Of a stretch of 64,000 nt of DNA, positions 50,901-62,453 are shown one piece after another. The stretch comes from Tubiluchus corallicola (lineage: Eukaryota; Priapulida; Priapulimorpha; Priapulimorphida; Tubiluchidae), in assembly GCA_030141605.1 (NCBI GenBank), contig JAQGDQ010000199.1, forward strand, positions 120,001 to 184,000, in the 5' to 3' direction. A program made the translations under genes and the position numbers. The notes beneath the pieces were generated by a model that was not told the origin of the DNA, made no database searches, and saw nothing but the letters and a program-made list of their open reading frames with translations. Positions within the stretch are counted from its first letter, which is position 1. Each line of letters opens with the position of its first letter.

Positions 50901-53900
50901 ATACCTTTGCCAGTTTTATGTCTCGTCTTAGAGAATCGTCATTCGTGAAATGGTTTCCCATCTTGCCACAAACATCTACTATGATCAAGCCCTGCCAACA
51001 AATGCTAAATTTCAGCTTGTAAAGTGTGAAATTGTTAGTAAAAGAAAGATTATAGACGGAATAATTGAATTTATAATAAAAAATAATAAAAAAGACTTGT
51101 GATTTACTAATAAGTAAATATTTTAAAACCCATTGTGGACTGTCTCGTGTTTTATGTTCATTCGCCGGTTGCAGGTTCATCATCATCATCTTAGGTGCTT
51201 CCATTCTGCATCATAGCACTACTCACAAATTGATGCCATGTTTTCCGATCTGCTACCACACACCAAATATTCACGTCATTTAGCCCAAGTGGAGTTATTT
51301 AATAAATCTTTCTACAGAACATCTAAATATGTGATCAACTGTCCTCCTTTTGGTAATAATGCCTGATGTAATGCTGTAATAAGTGGAGAATCCTGTGGTA
51401 GTCTGGTGACATGTCCAATCCAGCTGTCCTCCTCTTGGTCTCCTCCCAGGTATTAGTGCTTGATGTAATGCTGTAATAAGTGGAGAATCCTGTGGTAATG
51501 TGGTGACATGTCCAATCCTTCTAAGCTGACTATTTTGTATGACCTCACTCCATTCCTCCTTTGTTAAATCATATAGATGCTGATTTGTTCTTTGTTAAAT
51601 CATATAGACCCTGATTTGTTCTTTGTTAAATCATATAGATCCCGATTTGTTCTTTGTTAAATCATATAGATCCTGATTTGTTCTTTGTTAAATCATATAG
51701 ATCCTGATTTCTTCTTTGTTAAATCATATAGATCCTGATTTGTTCTTTGTTAAATCATATAGATCCTGATGTCTTCTTTGTTAAATCGTATAGATCCTGA
51801 TTTGTTCTTTGTTAAATCATATAGATCCTTCATTTGTTCTTTGTTAAATCATATAGATCCTGATTTGTTCTTTGTTAAATCATATAGATCCCAATTTGTT
51901 CTTTGTTAAATTGTATAGATCCTGATTTGTTCTTTGTTAAATCGTATAGATCCTGATTTGTTCTTTGTTAAATCGTATAGATCCTGATTTGTTCTTTGTT
52001 AAATCGTATAGATCCTGATTTGTTCTTTGTTAAATCGTATAGATCCTGATTTGTTTTTTGTTAAATCATATAGATCCCGATTTGTTCTTTTTTTTAAATC
52101 ATATAGATCCTGATGTCTTCTTTGTTAAATCGTATAGATCCTGATTTGTTCTTTGTTAAATCATATAGATCCTGATTTGTTCTTTGTTAAATCATATAGA
52201 TCCTGATTTGTTCTTTGTTAAAACACATAGATCTTGGTTTGTTCTTTGTTAAATCATATAGATCTTGATTTGTTCTCTGTTAAATCATATAGATCTTGAT
52301 TTGTTCTCTGTTAAATCATATAGATCCTGATTTGAATTTTTGTTTGGCCATTTTGTACCCAGCATCTTTCTGTACAGACGTCATTGATTTCATTCTTCTG
52401 GGCAACTCTAACTGTCCACAATTCAGAATTAACAAGAATAGAGATTCTACACGTGATGACAAAATATGCAGTTTTGTCACTATGGTAAGATTCGGATTTT
52501 CAAAAATGTTTGTCAGCTTGGACTAACCAGCCAAAGGTAATATTTTTCTGTGTGGTATGTCAGTTTCAGTGGGTAGTAAACTACCAAGGTATTCGCAATT
52601 CTTCCAAGACATCCCCTGAAATTTCCACATTTCTGTGTATCATGTATTGCATTGTATTGTAGTGTCATGTATTGTGTACTGTTCTGTTTTGGTGTCATTT
52701 GTCTTTAGATAAAGTTTCTTACATGGCTGGTTGCATCTTGTTTTGCAGCCTAAATTTCACTTATGCTAGTTGCTTCTTTAGTGTAAACAGTACCAATATA
52801 TAACACTCTTCAAATTGCAGTTTTTGAACAACCCAAGCAAAACACAGAAACATACCTTTGCAATGACCAATATTGCTACTATTGCAGAAACTTTAATGAC
52901 TATTACTGAAGTAAATAAATAAATAAATAATAAATTAACTTATGTAAACATATAAAGTATTTAATAAATTGTTTGAAATATAGTAAACCAACTACTGTTA
53001 ATGCGACGAGAGCAGTTTTTATAGGTATTAATCAAAGAACCATTACACTGTTTTATGTGAAGACGCTTTTTTTATAGCGAATTATTTCTTCCTTAAATCA
53101 TGAGAATGAGATGGCTCTTGAAACTACTGATCGATCAAGACCAATAGGTCTTGATGAATCTGAGGTTCTCCAGATTTATGCTTGTGTGTCTCTTATTCCT
53201 TCATTCTGTAATATAAGAACATTTTTTCTCCGAATATAAGATTTTTCATAGTAGTTTCGTACACACTACCTGTCTTTTATCAAGTAAAATAGATTTTAAG
53301 TAATTGGCATCACAATATTTGCATGCTTGCATAGCAAAATCATCCATAAATCTGTATTAAACTTTTCTAGTTATTGACATATCTCGCATCTCCATTTCAT
53401 GAGGATCATTTTGATACTAAACTCATTGCCCTTTGTTATTTCAAAGCTGAGATAATGTTGAAGTTTAGCTGCACGCTCCGCACTGAAAAACATAACCTTG
53501 AGAAAATCACTGTTAAAGTTAGCTGTTGTCTTCTTTGAGTCCAATATATTTATCGTTTATTTTTATAAAGAAACAAAAAAATTGGCATTTCATCAAATGT
53601 TTGAAGCATCATAACATAGTTTTAACTATGCCAACTTTGGTTTTTGGTTTGCAAGCACACATTTTGTGATAAGACATCAACATACTGTCTACAAAACGAT
53701 GAAATATTTGGGTACCATAATGATTATGTTTCAGGCAGATGATAAATGCTGGTGTGGCCGTTGCTCTGGGCACTGATTTCAATCCTAATGCTTTCTGCTT
53801 ATCCATGGTAAGTTTGTTTTTCAAAAAATCAATACATTTTTACGCTTACCGACCTTTGACCTATAAAGCCAAACCTGGACCCAATCAGAACTGTGTCAAA

Positions 53901-55843
53901 ACAACCTACTCTTTAAAATATTGAATACTATTTTTTAAAAATAAATGGCAGTAAGTTTTACACTTGAATTCTTATCTTAAAACCTGCCTAGTTTTAGTAC
54001 AACACACTGAATATCTTACAGTAGCACTGTACTTCAATTTTTGCTTTTGCAACTACGTGCAATTTTGCAACACGCTCGTGGAATATTTTTGCTGTTGAAA
54101 ATTATGTTAGTTTGTGATGTTATCAATAGTTGGGCTCGTCTGCCATTAATTAAGTTTTTAATATATTATTTAATTATCATAAACGCCTTTGCAGTATTAA
54201 CTGTGTTAAAATGTATACTTTTGTCGGACTTGAAAATGCGGTAGTATATGAAAAATCATCCTGCCTTCCTTTAAAGATGTTCCTAGTTATGCATGTGAAT
54301 AATGTATGTTGATTTCAATTTTGACACGTTCACGTGCCTACAACATTGGCAATTTATGCTTAGCAATTTGCCACTTTGACGTGTGTTATTTATATTTTTA
54401 GCCTATAGTTATGCATTTGGCTTGCGTTACACTGGGCATGAGTATGGAAGAGGTGCTGATTGCTTCAACTATAAATGCCGCTGCCTCCCTGGGTAAGGCC
54501 AAAACTCACGGTTCCATAGAATGTGGCAAGAAGGCTGACCTCTTGGTCATCAATGCGCCGAGGTAAATATTGTCCGATTAAACATTTTTACATATTTGGA
54601 AATTAGTAGATTCTGCTGTTTCTGATGTGGTATTTGCTAATTGGATAGTCGCTTGTTGCTCCGCCCATGACGGTCACGTGATCCAGAACAAAAGTGCTAC
54701 TTCTCATGAACATCTAACTTTATCATTTTATGAGTAATTGTAACAATGAAGTCACTGATTGCGCAGTTGTAGCAATGAATAAAGTTTATTTTAATGGGAT
54801 GCTTGACTTTTAAAGGGTAACATGATTTGTTGCTTGTCTGCGCAAGTATTTGTACATGTAAATGCTTTTGCAAGTGATTGGATTTAGAGCCTTACTTTTT
54901 CAAACACTTCACTCTTATCTATATGAAAATGTGATGAAATTTACCACCAAATTAACAGCTATGCAGGACACCATAACTTAATTAACTAAAAGTGGACAAA
55001 CGTCCATGTAAAACACTTAGACATGGTTAAAATATTTTTTTAGCCCTTCATTCGTAGGCCATTCTCAGAAAACACCTAGGCAGTGTCAGAAATAATTCTA
55101 ATTAAATTTAAATAATCTTCGATTTTGGAATAAGACTTAACACTTAAAAAGTATTGAATTTTGTCGTAGAAGCATTTAATTATGTAACACAGGAAATCTA
55201 CACAGTCCTCAAATGGCTTGTATCAGCACTTGACTAATGCAGTCAAAAAACCAGGGGTAAATTTCCACCATAGGTAACTCACATTCTGATGTGATAGTTA
55301 AAAAAATAAATAGCAAAAATGCTCAAGATTGTTATAATTCGATTCCCTTGTTTCAGGTAGTAAAAGTGTGCAGCCTGATTGCAAGTGAAGACTGAAGAGA
55401 GTGATTTTGACACATTTGACATGTGTGCTTTGACACATGTGACACGTGTAGCTTGAGACATTTGACACGTGTGTTTTGACACATTTGACGTGTGCTTTGA
55501 CACGTGTGTTTTGACACATTTAGCACGTGTACTTTCACACATTTGACACGTGTGCTTTCACACATTTGTCATATGCATTTTGGCACATTTGACATGTGCG
55601 TTTTGACACATTTGAAACGTGTGTTTTGACACATTTGATATGGGTATTTTCACATATTCGAAACATGTTTTGACACATTTGACATGTGCATTTTGACACA
55701 TTTGGTACGTGTTTTCTGACACATTTGATACGCATTTAGACATATTTTTCAGATGGGAACATCTCATTTACCAGTACGGCAGCCACGCAGAGCTAATCGA
55801 CAGCGTCATTATCAATGGGGACATTGTTTATTCAAAACATTAG
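42049..55843 (+). CDS. AMDHD1: Imidazolonepropionase (AMDHD1 type), complete 11-exon gene
   Basis: Amidohydrolase that opens 4-imidazolone-5-propanoate to N-formimino-glutamate, the third step of histidine degradation. Coding exons: 42049-42212, 42998-43104, 43931-43995, 44483-44618, 45395-45536, 46347-46464, 49018-49125, 50387-50532, 53735-53807, 54402-54562, 55753-55843. Junctions are all GT-AG and 1311 bases give 436 aa plus stop; the human protein is of similar length. Metal-site motifs are present: DSHTHPVWAG (His96, His98), NFHGE (His269), SHLEE (His292) and GTDFNPNA (Asp343). VECKSGYGLD, FCGAHSVP, HVDNIDVFCEKG and WEHLIYQ are further family blocks. The start ATG has A at -3; an AATAAA lies at 56159-56164. 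Introns hold a SINE, a MITE, microsatellites and three minisatellites, but no exon is disturbed, so the gene looks functional. Confidence 0.95.
43144..43505 (+). mobile_element. 5S-derived SINE, copy 2, different tail
   Basis: The 5S-like head covers 43144-43263 (CTACGGCCAAATCACGTTGA onward), with changes such as GAAGATAAGCAACATAG in the A-box region. The body to about 43455 is near-identical to copy 1 (antisense there). It then departs from copy 1 and ends in three to four copies of a 12-bp unit, TTTGTATGGAAC. The copy lies in AMDHD1 intron 2, in sense orientation. Confidence 0.82.
44712..45000 (+). repeat. Dispersed family F, copy 7, in AMDHD1 intron 4
   Basis: CCGTTTGAAAGACTTATGTA, ACTCTCCCACCCTGCAC and the following ATTAATCTTCTTTGTGG match copy 4. 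Truncated. Confidence 0.5.
45078..45345 (-). repeat. Dispersed family H, copy 2, in AMDHD1 intron 4
   Basis: GTTTTCTCTCTGACAACAA, GCGAGTTGATTTACTGTCTA and GTGTGAATGT are the reverse of copy 1 blocks. Confidence 0.45.
45646..45989 (+). mobile_element. pogo/Tc1-like MITE, copy 2, in AMDHD1 intron 5
   Basis: 344 bp, bounded by TA (45644-45645, 45990-45991), highly similar to the copy at 16438 and in the same orientation. The G run is longer and there is a short CTGTGCACTGTATA expansion inside. Its low divergence suggests recent activity. Confidence 0.85.
47724..47997. repeat. (GT)n/(AC)n/(AT)n microsatellite in AMDHD1 intron 6
   Basis: A long (TG)n run is followed by (AC)n and several (AT)n blocks, so the tract can fold back on itself. 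Frames here are artefacts. Confidence 0.97.
49316..50003 (+). repeat. 50-bp minisatellite with two alternating unit types, AMDHD1 intron 7
   Basis: About 14 units share ATCAATAATCTACTAAGAGC and AACTTTCTACCAATAGCAGC. Type A has CAGTCAGAAA or CAATCAGAAA; type B has CAAACAAGAAA. The order is mixed but often alternating, suggesting a dimeric higher-order phase. Confidence 0.93.
50020..50340 (+). repeat. Dispersed family H, copy 3, in AMDHD1 intron 7
   Basis: Begins GTGAGTTTTCACACTAGACA; after an inserted stretch it resumes AACTCATAGCAACCGCAGG and CTCAGAGAGAAAACTTGC. Confidence 0.45.
51175..52700 (-). pseudogene. 3' end of a non-LTR retrotransposon with internal minisatellite
   Basis: On the minus strand, frames with stops give RRIGHVTTLPQDSPLITALH, QALIPGRRPRGGQL and, near the end, an ENMASICE segment followed by CYDAEWKH. 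This is the order found at the C-terminus of many LINE ORF2 proteins. It ends in an (ATG)n tail (GATGATGATG near 51180-51192), a common LINE 3' end. A block of roughly 90 bp containing GHVT-LPQDSPL is duplicated (about 51343-51425 and 51440-51520). It lies in AMDHD1 intron 8, antisense. The upstream part (52340-52700) is badly decayed and less certain. Confidence 0.6.
51570..52335 (-). repeat. 31-bp minisatellite grown from retrotransposon coding sequence
   Basis: About 25 copies of a 31-bp unit (plus-strand core TTGTTCTTTGTTAAATCATA, then TAGATCCTGA). Read on the minus strand, the unit encodes LYDLTK, which is also the sequence directly beside the array in the LINE relic (LYDLTKEEWSEVI). So the repeat appears to have expanded from that coding segment. 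It is within AMDHD1 intron 8. Confidence 0.85.
53848..54275 (-). repeat. Dispersed family G, copy 4, in AMDHD1 intron 9
   Basis: CAGTAGCACTGTACTTCAAT and TTTGCAGTATTAACTGTGTT match other G copies in reverse; shortened inside. Confidence 0.65.
55405..55740 (+). repeat. About 23-bp minisatellite in AMDHD1 intron 10
   Basis: About 14 diverged units of TTTTGACACATTTGACATGT plus a few bases. The array ends only 12 bases before the last AMDHD1 exon, so it takes up the region where a branch point and pyrimidine tract would lie. Confidence 0.9.
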
Positions 55844-56158
55844 ATCACCAGAAAACTTTTGGCTGCCCTATCCTGTTGTAAAGTTACAACCGTAATGCTT
55901 CAGCAAAATGGATATCAATGTGTGGAGCAATTACCATCATTGGATCGTGATGATTACTGTTGGAGTTGAACTCAGAGCCTTTGGAATTGCAGTCAGAGGG
56001 CAATAAGTAGATACAGACATTATTACTGATTTCTGGAGAAATGAGTAATTTTACATGTGTGCTTGCAAAAAAAAGAACGCCCATAAGTTGCCACAGCTAA
56101 AACTACATTACAGTGCTTCAACGTTAGGATGCATCAGGTCGGTTTTACAAAAACAAAT

Positions 56159-56164
56159 AATAAA
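56159..56164 (+). terminator. Possible polyadenylation signal of AMDHD1
   Basis: AATAAA, about 315 bases beyond the AMDHD1 stop codon. Confidence 0.4.
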
Positions 56165-56474
56165 TGTGTTGGATTTAATAATTCTAACATTGAATTGCAG
56201 TCTGACCATTGTAAAAATACTAAAAGTTTAATTTTTATGACCCGTTTTCCTCTCTTCTGCCTAAAGAAACTAATATATAAATTCTGAAATCACATTTTCA
56301 AACTCGAACAGTAGCTTTTAGAAGCAGCCATTTTGCTTTCCGTTTTTCTTTTCTCAAGCCCAGAACTACATCTGGAAGAGCCATCTTACCGGATTTATTT
56401 AGACATAACCTCAATATACTTTTACGAAGCCGACAGTAACCAGTCTTCTGAGCACTTGCTAAGTGTTTTTCTAA

Positions 56475-57070
56475 AAACTAAATAAAAAATAATGGCAAAC
56501 TTTAAAGCAAAACTGGACCCAATCTTAAACTGCAGGTCAAAACAATCTACTCTTTAAAATATTGAAAGGAAACGTATGATTTTTTCAAAAATGAATTGCG
56601 TGAAAAAATTGCACACAAACACAATTTCGTATGCTCGCCACTAGTTCTTCGTTACTACATGCATTTCACCATTTGATAATTAGTCTGCATTTTGGAAACG
56701 GGTTGCACAAAAAACAGGTGTTGTACCTCTTGGTTCAGATGTGTTAGTTTGTGGCAAACTACACATGTTCAACAGCTCATCCATGTGCACAGTGGTAAAT
56801 ACTGCTAGAATACTGGGCAACTATACTGAATATCTTGCAGTAGCACTGTACTTCAATTTTTGCTTTCGCGAACACATGCAACACACTCATGGAATATTTT
56901 TGTTCGTGAAGTCATCAATAGTTGGCTTCGCCTGCCATTAATTAAAATTTTAATCTATCATTTAATTAACAGAAATGCTTTTGCAGTATTAATTGTGTTA
57001 AAATGTACATGTTCTATCCGATTTGAAAATAGGGTAGTATATCAAAAATTATGCTGTCTTCATGTAACCG
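56475..57070 (-). repeat. Dispersed family G, copy 5, with empty TTAA site
   Basis: Full-looking minus-strand copy 3' of AMDHD1. Around 56510-56535 it reads on the minus strand CTGCAGTTTAAGATTGGGTC, the uninterrupted form of the MITE insertion site in copy 2. Confidence 0.7.
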
Positions 57071-58330
57071 AGATTTTCTCAAGAATGTTTTTCAGCACAC
57101 AGTGTGCACTTCAACTTCAACGTGGATTATCTCAACTTAGAAATAACATAGAGCTGTGGGAATAACTAAAAAAACTCAATTTCACGTTTGGACGATTATG
57201 CGATGCAAGCACACATTTGGAGAATATTTCAATTTACATATTATTTTTACCATCCATACATGTATCAGAGCTGCTTAGTTGGCATTATTCTCTTATTTGA
57301 GTAAATATTTTTTTTTTGTTAATCAACTTCATGGTCACTTTTATTCAGATATTATAACAGTATTTTTGATACTAACCTTTATTTTTCTAGTTAAAAATAT
57401 ATTATTATGAATGATATAGTATTACATGCAATTTTGTGATGAAATAATGCACAATTATGTGCACTATAAATTGTTTTGTGTCCTGGGCATACTCACTATG
57501 TACTAGATATCATATATGTGGATTGTATAATCATTTCTACAAAAATAGTTAAATGGTGTTTAGGTGTGTAATGCTATGGTGCTATGTAGTGTGAATCTGT
57601 GATACTAATTAAATTTTATTGAAGAGAATAGAACTAGTTACTTACTTTTTACATTAATAAAAGTATTTTATTTTGTCATTGTTTATTTGTTTTTTACAGT
57701 TTTGCATACTGCAAATAGAATTTAGTCCTAACATAAGGACCCGTTATTAATATTCACAACTGTTGAGAGTTGTTATGTAATAAAGGGGAAACAAATAACA
57801 AAGTTTGCCATTATGTAACAAAATGACACATTATGTAATTTTACTTCATTACTTAATTTTTGCATCACCATTTTAAGAACAATCCTTGTACATGTATAAC
57901 AAATATTGATGCATTATGTACGAATCACAAAATTTTTCATTGTGTAACAAATTTTACATCATTTAACTGGTTGTGTGACATTGCATAACAATCATTATGT
58001 AACAAATGCAATCCAATACATAATGTGCTAACATCGTGTTGGTCGTGATACATAGCAAGATCCTAATTGTCACAGTCTTTTTGCTGATGTACTTAGACTG
58101 GGTCAGTTAGATTCTGTTCCAAATACTGGTCTGGCACCGGTATGGTATGCATGGTCTTTGGATGGTCAGCATGAGGTACAATTTCATGTTACTCTATTTC
58201 ATGTTTGCTCAGTATCAGGTTTTTGGTTTTGTAGTACAAATGTTGCCTTTAAACCTGTTTTATACTTGTGGAACATGAAATAGATTAATTTTCCCAATAA
58301 TGCCGTGCTTCACATGACAGACTGGTGTAA
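57070..58330. other. No gene; AT-rich with ATTATGTAAC-like words
   Basis: At 57770-58030 the words CATTATGTAACAAA, TACATAATGT and TTGCATAACAATCATTATG recur irregularly, perhaps a decayed precursor of a tandem repeat. Nothing coding is seen. Confidence 0.4.
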
Positions 58331-58343
58331 TGTACATGATAAG

Positions 58344-59745
58344 CTTCGCACACGCAGTACGTATAAGCTTTGCATCGTGTAGTACGTATAAGCTTCGCAT
58401 CGTGTAGTACGTATAAGCTTTGCATCGTGTAGTACGTATAAGCTTTGCATCGTGTAGTACGTATAAGCTTTGTATCGTGTAGTACGTATAAGCTTTGCAT
58501 CGTGTAGTACGTATAAGCTTTGCATCGTGTAGTACGTATAAGCTTTGCATCGTGTAGTACGTATAAGCTTTGCATCGTGTAGTACGTATAAGCTTTGCAT
58601 CGTGTAGTACGTATAAGCTTTGCATCGTGTAGTACGTATAAGCTTTGCATCGTGTAGTACGTATAAGCTTTGCATCGTGTAGTACGTATAAGCTTTGCAT
58701 CGTGTAGTACGTATAACTTTGCACAGAGTACGTATAAGCTTTGCATCGTGTAGTACGTATAAGCTTTGCATCGTGTAGTACGTATAAGCTTTGCATCGTG
58801 TAGTACGTATAAGCTTTGCATCGTGTAGTACGTATAAGCTTTGCACACGCAGTACGTACAAGCTTTGCATTATGTAGTACGTATAAGCTTTGCATCATGT
58901 AGTACGTATAAGCTTCGCACACACAGTACGTATAAGCTTTGCATCGTGTAGTACGTATAAGCTTTGCATCATGTCGTACATAATAAACTTTGCATCATGT
59001 AGTACGTATAAGCTTTGCATCATGTAGTACATAATAAACTTTGCACATGTAGTACGTAATAAGCTTTGCATTCATGTAGTACGTATAAGCTTTGCATCGT
59101 GTAGTACGTATAAGCTTTACATCGTGTAGTACATAATAAACTTTGCATCATGTAGTACGTATAAGCTTTGCATCATGAAGTACATGTACATAATAAACTT
59201 TGTACATGTAGTACGTAATAAGCTTTGCATCATGTAGTACGTATAAGCTTTGTATCAGGTAGTACATAATAAGCTTTGCATCATGTAGTACGTATAAGCT
59301 TTGCATCATGTAGTACATGTACATAATAAACTTTGCACATGTAATTCGTAATAAGCTTTGCAGCGTGTAGTACGTATAAGCTTTGCATCAGGTAGTACAT
59401 AATAAACTTTGCACATGTAGTACGTAATAAGCTTTGCATCATGTAGTACATAATAGGCTTTGCATCGTGTAGTACTTATAAGCTTTGCACATGTAATGCG
59501 TATAAGCTTTGCATCATGTAGTACGTCTAAGCTTTGCATCGAGTAATACGTATAAGCTTTGCAACGTGTAGTACGTATATAGTATATATTATGAACGATG
59601 TAGTACATAATAAACTGCATCATGTAGTACGTATAAGCTTTGCATCATGTAGTACGTATAAGCTTTGCATCGTGTAATGCGTATAAGCTTTATATTATGT
59701 AGTACATAATAAACTTTGCATCATGTAGTACGTATAAACTTTGCA
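58344..59745. repeat. 25-bp minisatellite, about 55 copies
   Basis: Unit TAGTACGTATAAGCTTTGCA plus TCGTG. The left half is nearly uniform; from about 58860 units vary (TCATG, ACATAATAAACTTTG, ACACGC). The unit length is not a multiple of three, so the three minus frames read the same stop-free peptide; none is a gene. Confidence 0.97.
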
Positions 59746-60049
59746 GCAAAACAAAGCCGTGGCTGATCATATCGTTTAGTTTTATTTTCGAACAAACACA
59801 TCAATCGCAAATAAAAAATTACATGTAATACGGTTTTCACCTTAACTTAATACCTTTAACTGAAAATAACACGTGAAATCATTAATTGCAACCAGTTCCA
59901 CTTTAATAAGATTTTTATCATAATAATAGACACTTTACAAAACCACAATAATAAGAAAGTTTTGATTTTTGGATATCAGCAATGCTTCACCTGAACACTC
60001 TGATATCAAAGGACGCGAGCAGGATTAAACATTCGCTCTGCAAATTCAC

Positions 60050-60262
60050 TAGAGCCACTTAATGATTTCATATGATTACCAGAACACTATTGTACTCTGA
60101 TTTGTTAATAATGTAGCCTTGTTGAGATAAGCAGTCTTATTTTCAGATGAAAAATGCACTAAAGTCACTTAATGATTTCAAAAGATTACCAGAACATGCT
60201 ATTGTACTCTGATTCATTAATAATGTAGCCTTGTTGAGATAAGCAGTTTTATTTTCAGATAC
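60050..60262 (+). repeat. Tandem duplication of about 110 bp
   Basis: CACTTAATGATTTCA through TTGTTGAGATAAGCAGT and TTATTTTCAGAT occurs twice in a row with few differences. Confidence 0.85.
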
Positions 60263-60491
60263 ATATTAACATAACATGGAATGGTAGCAGCTCATTCCTG
60301 AAGGACCAGTGCTGTAATAGTGGAAATTGTACCGTCGTTTAGAAATTGTGTTTCAGTCAGTGTTTTACAGAAAAGTAAACGTCGAAACAGGGAAATTAAT
60401 GTTAAAAGTTGCCTGTAACTTATCTTGCGTCTGCCGTACTAGTTGAACTGGTGCTTAGAGGATAAACGCATCTGTCCGTCTGTCTGCTGAA

Positions 60492-61024
60492 TCAACGAGG
60501 CAATTCCATATCAGGAGTTTTATACCTCAAAATGGGACCTTTGACAATTTCCATTAACGAAGTGTCATCAACAAAGAGACGTATGACACAACTAGTATTT
60601 TGGATTACATTGTCAATGAAAACTAAAAATAAAATTGGACCAAGAATGGAACCTTGGGAGACACCAGCATTACTGAAGCCATAGTCAGAGTATTTGCCAA
60701 TTAATGCAATACGCTGACAATGGTTAGACAAATAAGACTCGAACGAGTTTAGCAAATTCCCTGTTATACCGACTTGCTTTAGTTTAAACCACGATGACAG
60801 ACCTTATCAAATGCTTTAGAGATGTCCAGGAAGACAACTCCTACCTCAAATCCCGCATCAAGTACCTGATAAATATTGTGCACAATATGAAGAAGCTGAT
60901 AAATTTTAACATCATTTGGTTTGAGCTCAGAGCTTGTAAACATTAGTAAATAATTATCGGCAATAAGGTAATAAACAATTCTTTCCAAGACCTTTGACAA
61001 ACAAGGTAAAAGTGACACAGGCAT
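60492..61024 (-). pseudogene. Non-LTR reverse transcriptase relic with one frameshift
   Basis: Two minus-strand frames adjoin. 61024-60779 has LLPCLSKVLERIVY and VVFLDISKAFDKVCHRGL (RT core before the catalytic site). 60755-60492 has LNSFESYLSNHCQRIAL, AGVSQGSILGPILFLVFIDN and the catalytic FVDDT. The frame shifts near 60,775. Both ends of the element are missing. It lies between a 25-bp minisatellite and the pentraxin exon. Confidence 0.8.
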
Positions 61025-61555
61025 ACAATGTTCCTTTCAAATGTCCTTCCCTTTCTTCCTTTCCTTTCTTTTCCTTTCTTCATTTAGTAATTTAATTTCC
61101 TTTAGTCTAACACTATTAAGCCCTATATCCATTGATATTTTCAGCTTCAGCACGGCAAAATTCTGCCGTGTTTTTATTTTAGTTTTTACATATTTTTTAT
61201 TCAAATTTCCTTTGATTTTTCACTTGTTCTTTATCAATAATATACCAGTTCGATATACCAGCTCCCGTCATATTGATATTTTATCGAGGAATACCAATGA
61301 AGAATAGAGAAAATGCTTAACAGATTGCAAAGAATCAACATATGAACAAAAAAGCTGTCTGATTGGCAACTGAAATCAGATTAACTTTTATAGCAGCTAT
61401 ACAAAAGTCATTTTCTTTTTTTGGATTATGCAAAATTAGCGTACTTTTGAATGCATTTCATTAAATCTTCATTTGACCTAGAGAAGCAGAAACTTCACTA
61501 ATAATCCATAAAGCCTATGTTAAGAGGAATACAAATGTAATAATTGAAATAGAAC

Positions 61556-61561
61556 TTTATT
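61556..61561 (-). terminator. Possible polyadenylation signal of the pentraxin gene
   Basis: AATAAA on the minus strand, about 170 bases beyond the pentraxin stop codon. Confidence 0.45.
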
Positions 61562-61729
61562 GTTTCATCTCAAGACTGTGTTTACCATGCATTTAACCTG
61601 TTGTAATACATTTATGATGATACAAATGGCGATTTAAACTAAACTTGCCAAGAGAACCATAGATCTAATCCTATTAATTGAAAGCAAAGTGATCCTATTT
61701 AAAGGAAAAACCTAAAATAGATGGGTTCT

Positions 61730-62144
61730 TTAGGGACAAGTGTGTTCTGTAGTTTTCTTAATCACTTCCCCACGCAACATTCCATTGTTGATGTCACACC
61801 ATGCAAATACATTTCCCTCACTTGCATAACAGTCTGCATACAAACGGCTGACTTCATCATCAGTTAGTTGATAGTCGTAGAAGTTCAACCCTGTTATTGA
61901 ACCCATAAAACATTGATCAGTTTCAAAGCCTCCAACTGGATAGCTGTCCGAGTCCTGTCCTATCACGAGTGTGCCACCATCAAGTATTTTGTTAGTTGCC
62001 TTTTTATTAGTGCTGCTGTATACGTGAAATCCATTTATGTAAAGTTTGTGGCCACCAGATCCAGTTTTCCACATCAGGCAAAGATGATTCCAGCTGCCAT
62101 CATGGAGTTGTATGATAACGTCAGAGTAAATATACTCTTTGTCA
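61730..62144 (-). CDS. Pentraxin-domain protein, last exon only
   Basis: The exon begins after a TTTTCAG acceptor (AG at 62145-62146) and ends in TAA, giving about 137 aa. It is the C-terminal part of a pentraxin (LamG-like) domain. WNHLCLMW fits the pentraxin H-x-C-x-x-W signature. IGQDSDSYPVGGFE followed by FMGSITGLNFYDYQLT fits the Ca-binding strand and the family's conserved G-x-I end. FAWCDINNGMLRGEVIKK matches the usual domain close. A minus-strand AATAAA sits at 61556-61561. The protein is probably secreted, but the signal peptide and first half of the domain must be upstream (above 62,144) and I could not find them in the window. It could be a short pentraxin or the end of a larger mosaic protein. 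Confidence 0.8.
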
Positions 62145-62453
62145 CTGAAAACAAGTAATTTTGAATTCATAAATTTTATCAACTAGTTTACAGGTGAACA
62201 AAGTGTCCTACCTTTATACTCCTACAGCGGTCTTAACTGAACTTTATGTAAATTTCACAAAAAATTCGTGGATTCTCATAGGAACCTTGAAGATCAAAAT
62301 GGGATGCCTATACAGGTGAAAAACCAATTATTGGTAAACTAAACAGTTAACCAGTTATAAAGCTTGTTAATAACTGTTCGGCTAACTAGTAGGTCAAATA
62401 GTTCACTACTTAGGCATTAGAGTGAAAACTTTAATGTTTAATGTTTTAATGTA

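Noticed and set aside
58260-58922. Minus-strand frames of 186-220 codons
   Set aside because: Translation of the 25-bp minisatellite in three frames.
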